The notes beneath the pieces were generated by a model, which was given only the letters and a program-made list of their open reading frames with translations, was not told where the DNA came from and made no database searches. From assembly GCA_903907665.1 (NCBI GenBank), contig CAIVOW010000216.1, positions 1 through 16,331 on the forward strand: a DNA stretch of 16,331 nt, in the 5' to 3' direction. The DNA comes from an uncultured Actinomycetes bacterium (GTDB lineage: Bacteria > Actinomycetota > Actinomycetes > Nanopelagicales > Nanopelagicaceae). Made by a program: the position numbers and the translations under genes. This document shows positions 13,901-16,331 of the stretch, piece by piece (the first letter of the stretch is position 1; each line of letters opens with the position of its first letter).

Positions 13901-15535
13901 ATGAACAAAAAAGTTATCGGAGCCGCCGCCGCGCTAGTTGTCGTAGGATTTGGCACAACTGCAGCGACATGGTCGTGGGATAAACCCATATATGTTTTAA
14001 GTGCAAATAAAAACGTCACACTTACGCCTTTGGCAACAACAGGTGACAAATTTGGTGGATTTGTAGTTCGTGGAATTCCAGATGGAATGGGCGCATATAA
14101 GAATGAATTGGGACAGGTTGTCCTACTTTCAAACCACGAAGTAGCAATCAATGACAAGATTGCATTGAAGAGCGCTTCGAAAACCTCGCAATGGGGTGTC
14201 TCTATTACGAAATTTAAGTATTCACCACGAGAGGGCAACATCACTGCTGCAAAAAACTTCATCACGGGAATTAAGTACTGGAACTACACCACTGGAAATT
14301 ATCAAGATACACCAATTGGTGGAGAACCAGCTGATATTTCAAAGGATTCCTTTGGCTGGGGTATTAGCCGCTTCTGCTCAGCCACATTCTCGGCCGCAGG
14401 AACATTCTCATACAAGAATGGCTCAGAAACCATTGGTTACGACGGTGCACTTTTTACAACTGGTGAAGAAGTTGGCGATAGCTCACGAGGCTTTGCATTC
14501 GATATGGATGGACAGGGATATCAACTTCCACGCATGGGAATGATGTCTTTCGAGACAATTGCTCCAACACGCAAGGCAGGTCCAAATACCGTCGCGATTG
14601 CAGATGAAGATGGATCTGCAACAGATTCACAACTTCACGTTTATGTAGGTAAGAAGACAAACACTGGTTCACCTGTTGATAAAGCAGGCCTCACAAACGG
14701 CGATCTTTATGTGCTCAATGCTGGTTCAATCCCTACAGATAACATCTTCCGTACCACTATCGCAAAGTCAACGCCCGTTGATGTTAATTTCAAGAAGATC
14801 GAGTGGAACACCGGCGTCACAGCATTTGCTAAAGGTTCTCGTGATAATGGAATGACATTTGCCCGAATTGAAGATGGCGAATGGGATCCAAATAATCCAG
14901 ATGTTTATTACTTCATCACAACCGAATCAAATAAGGACGCTGGCGCGACAAAGGAAAATCCTGCTGAGCCAGGTATTTCTCGTGACGGTGGAGGACTATG
15001 GCGTTTAACTTTCAAAGATGCGCAGAATCCACTTCTTGGAGCGAAGTTAGAACTCCTTCTCAACGGAACAGAAGCTCCATTTCTCAGCAAGCCAGATAAC
15101 CTGGCTGTGACTAAGAGTGGTGTAATCACAATTCAAGAAGATCCAGGCAATAATGCACACGTAGCACGCATTGTCGCGTATCAAATTGCGACAGGAAAGC
15201 TTGCGGTAATTGCTGAGTTCGACAAGCAATACTTCACAGCAGCTGGAGCAAAATACATGACGCTGGACGAAGAGACATCTGGTATTTGGGATGCAACGAG
15301 CTTACTTGCAACCCCAGGTGACACGAATACATATCTCTTCTTCAATGCGCAGGTTCACACCTACAGCGGTGTTTCATCTATCGACAGCGGAGTGAAGGGG
15401 GCGCTGAAGCCGGCCCGTCCAGATCTCGGTTCTCGAAGTGCGTACAACAAGTCAGTTATAGACAAGGCCACTGTTGAAGGTGGGCAGTACTATCGAATGA
15501 CAGTAAGCGATTGGAATGCTGTTTTCGCTGGCTAA
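13901..15535 (+). CDS. Secreted PhoX-family (DUF839) protein, putative phosphatase
   Basis: A 544-residue exported protein related to PhoX alkaline phosphatases, which use Ca2+ and Fe to release phosphate from organic esters outside the membrane. Matching segments occur in order: LLSNHEV, FTTGEEVG followed by RGFAFDMDG, FARIEDGEWDP, DGGGLWRL, and PDNLAVTKSGVITIQEDPGN, which corresponds to the PhoX P-D-N segment with an acidic metal-binding residue. The N-terminus MNKKVIGAAAALVVVGFGTTAATW is a plain Sec-type signal or anchor without twin arginines, whereas classic PhoX is a Tat substrate. The start follows AGGGGGGGAA directly. The gene is bounded by terminators on both sides, so it is transcribed alone. 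A phosphatase role is from family; DUF839 also includes members of unknown activity. Confidence 0.85.
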   Translation: MNKKVIGAAAALVVVGFGTTAATWSWDKPIYVLSANKNVTLTPLATTGDKFGGFVVRGIPDGMGAYKNELGQVVLLSNHEVAINDKIALKSASKTSQWGVSITKFKYSPREGNITAAKNFITGIKYWNYTTGNYQDTPIGGEPADISKDSFGWGISRFCSATFSAAGTFSYKNGSETIGYDGALFTTGEEVGDSSRGFAFDMDGQGYQLPRMGMMSFETIAPTRKAGPNTVAIADEDGSATDSQLHVYVGKKTNTGSPVDKAGLTNGDLYVLNAGSIPTDNIFRTTIAKSTPVDVNFKKIEWNTGVTAFAKGSRDNGMTFARIEDGEWDPNNPDVYYFITTESNKDAGATKENPAEPGISRDGGGLWRLTFKDAQNPLLGAKLELLLNGTEAPFLSKPDNLAVTKSGVITIQEDPGNNAHVARIVAYQIATGKLAVIAEFDKQYFTAAGAKYMTLDEETSGIWDATSLLATPGDTNTYLFFNAQVHTYSGVSSIDSGVKGALKPARPDLGSRSAYNKSVIDKATVEGGQYYRMTVSDWNAVFAG

Positions 15536-15548
15536 ATTGAAGTAGCAG

Positions 15549-15583
15549 GAAGGGTGGCGGATCACCGCCACCCTTCTTTTTAT
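15549..15583 (+). terminator. Strong Rho-independent terminator
   Basis: A perfect 12-bp stem, GAAGGGTGGCGG (15549-15560) with CCGCCACCCTTC (15565-15576), closes a four-base ATCA loop and is followed by TTTTTATT. It lies 13 bases after the PhoX-like stop and is among the clearest signals in the window. Confidence 0.95.
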
Positions 15584-15607
15584 TACATCACCTTTGAAAG
15601 GATTTCG

Positions 15608-16207
15608 ATGCAACGGCGCCTAATTCTCAAAATTGTCAGCGCTGTAGCTTTACTGCAGTTTTCAGGAAGTGCTTTTGCGGTTACTGGCCCAAGCTTGAAG
15701 TGCACTCGCATAGGACAGCAAATTGTTTGGCGAGGAAAAAGGTACACATGTATTAAATCAGGCAAGAAATTGATTTGGGATAAGGGTGTATCAATAGCGA
15801 CACCCACTCCTTCTGAATCCACACATCCACTCACGGCTGAAACGTCCTCAACGCCTTCACCTACTCCAGCCCCATCGAAGTCTGCGTACAACGGGACTGT
15901 CGTTGGTAAGTCCACTGAGCTTTCCATGGGGGAAAGTAAAGTCTTTTCAGAGCCAGACCCCTACGGTCGAGGCTTTAAATTTGTAGTCACAAGAACTTCG
16001 ACGGCGCTCGTTGCATTTAGCACGATTTGTACTCACGAAGGATGTGCAGTTGAAGTTCTCACTAAGAATCAACTTCAATGCCCATGTCATGGTGCCCAAT
16101 TTGACGCAGTAACTGGCGCCGCAACTCGGAGGCCGGCGTATGAGTCTTTGCGTGAATACAAAGTAGAAGAAGCGTCAGGCCAGATCATTATCTGGATCTA
16201 TAAATAA
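15608..16207 (+). CDS. Tat-exported Rieske [2Fe-2S] protein with N-terminal Cys-pair motif
   Basis: A 199-residue exported iron-sulfur protein. MQRRLILK followed by a hydrophobic stretch ending SAFA is a twin-arginine-type signal, fitting a protein that must receive its cluster before export. Residues 31-60 hold a short module with Cys32 and Cys48 in the pattern C-x(15)-C followed by SGKKLIWDKG. A Thr/Ser/Pro-rich linker follows (about 64-92). The C-terminal Rieske domain has CTHEGC (141-146) and CPCHG (158-162): Cys141, His143, Cys158 and His161 are cluster ligands, and Cys146 with Cys160 form the usual disulfide. It is not an obvious bc1-complex subunit, since no cytochrome b gene is adjacent and the linker differs. 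ATG 15608 follows GAAAGGA; a GTG at 15554 lies inside the upstream terminator and is rejected. Confidence 0.9.
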   Translation: MQRRLILKIVSAVALLQFSGSAFAVTGPSLKCTRIGQQIVWRGKRYTCIKSGKKLIWDKGVSIATPTPSESTHPLTAETSSTPSPTPAPSKSAYNGTVVGKSTELSMGESKVFSEPDPYGRGFKFVVTRTSTALVAFSTICTHEGCAVEVLTKNQLQCPCHGAQFDAVTGAATRRPAYESLREYKVEEASGQIIIWIYK

Positions 16208-16302
16208 ACTTTGGTGGGTTGTGAGGGACTTGGCCCCTGCAACCCGGGCAATTCCCCGATTTTTAGGTAATCGGGTCATAAAAGGCACGCTATCTAGTTT
16301 GT
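16204..16302 (+). promoter_or_regulatory. Candidate SAM-I/SAM-IV-clan riboswitch aptamer
   Basis: A three-helix RNA can be drawn. P1: 16204-16210 pairs with 16296-16302 over seven positions with one G-U. P2: GGGTTG (16216-16221) pairs with CAACCC (16240-16245), followed after a small internal loop by GGG (16225-16227) with CCC (16234-16236). P3: CCCGAT (16255-16260) pairs with ATCGGG (16270-16275). The conserved strings GAGGGAC, GGCCC and GGCAA occur in the order and places they hold in SAM-I-type riboswitches, and AAGG follows P3 as in J3/4. The symmetric internal loop in P2 lacks the usual kink-turn, and there is no clear P4, so it would be a variant. P1 overlaps the Rieske stop codon. The regulated gene is beyond the right edge; an AGGA at 16328-16331 may be its ribosome-binding site. 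Confidence 0.68.
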
Positions 16303-16331
16303 CAGCCCTTCGCAATACTCTTTAGCCAGGA

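Noticed and set aside
15554..15607. GTG start for the Rieske protein giving an 18-residue extension
   Set aside because: It lies in the stem of the upstream terminator and would bury the twin-arginine signal; ATG 15608 has GAAAGGA before it.
16240..16331. Short leftward open frame and terminator reading of the right-edge hairpins
   Set aside because: No T-run follows either hairpin on either strand and the small antisense frame has no ribosome-binding site; the riboswitch fold explains the pairing better.

Overview
The window looks like a chromosomal segment of a low- to mid-GC actinobacterium, probably a streamlined freshwater planktonic type (acI / Nanopelagicales-like). The reasons are tight gene spacing, Shine-Dalgarno-led GTG/TTG starts, an actinobacterial-style glutamine-synthetase paralogue, and a secreted protein with the short C...G..Y.C..G..L.W motif that I associate with these genomes. 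This assignment is an inference from gene content. I see no insertion sequence, prophage, CRISPR array, tRNA or rRNA.

Region 1 (1-4485) is an amine/amino-acid use cassette. A leftward APC-family permease (cut by the left edge) diverges from a rightward run of a glutamine-synthetase-like gamma-glutamyl-amine ligase, an aldehyde dehydrogenase and a class II glutamine amidotransferase-type hydrolase. Together they resemble the logic of the Puu/gamma-glutamylation pathways: import, gamma-glutamylate, oxidise, hydrolyse the gamma-glutamyl amide. No amine oxidase or alcohol dehydrogenase is visible, and a class II enzyme stands where the class I PuuD is usual.

Region 2 (4543-7200) holds mostly small or membrane proteins: a secreted barrel-like protein, a 63-residue acidic protein preceded by a strong leader hairpin, a short UbiA-type prenyltransferase, a 109-residue unknown, and a TMEM175-type channel homologue that lacks the family's signature residues.

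Region 3 (7201-13155) is the main operon. Phased A-tracts lie upstream of a class II HDAC / acetylpolyamine-amidohydrolase-type deacetylase, followed by a complete branched-chain/amide-type ABC importer (permease, binding protein, permease, two ATPases). The likely job is uptake of N-acylated amines or related amides and cytoplasmic deacylation. The product could feed the gamma-glutamylation genes of region 1. The second permease gene appears to start at an AUC codon.

Region 4 (13156-16331) has a small membrane protein with a good sigma70-type promoter, a terminator, a secreted PhoX/DUF839-type protein, a second strong terminator, a Tat-exported Rieske protein, and finally a structured RNA (16204-16302). 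Its closing helix, P2 arm and GAGGGAC/GGCCC/GGCAA core resemble the SAM-I/SAM-IV riboswitch clan. The gene it would control lies beyond the right edge.
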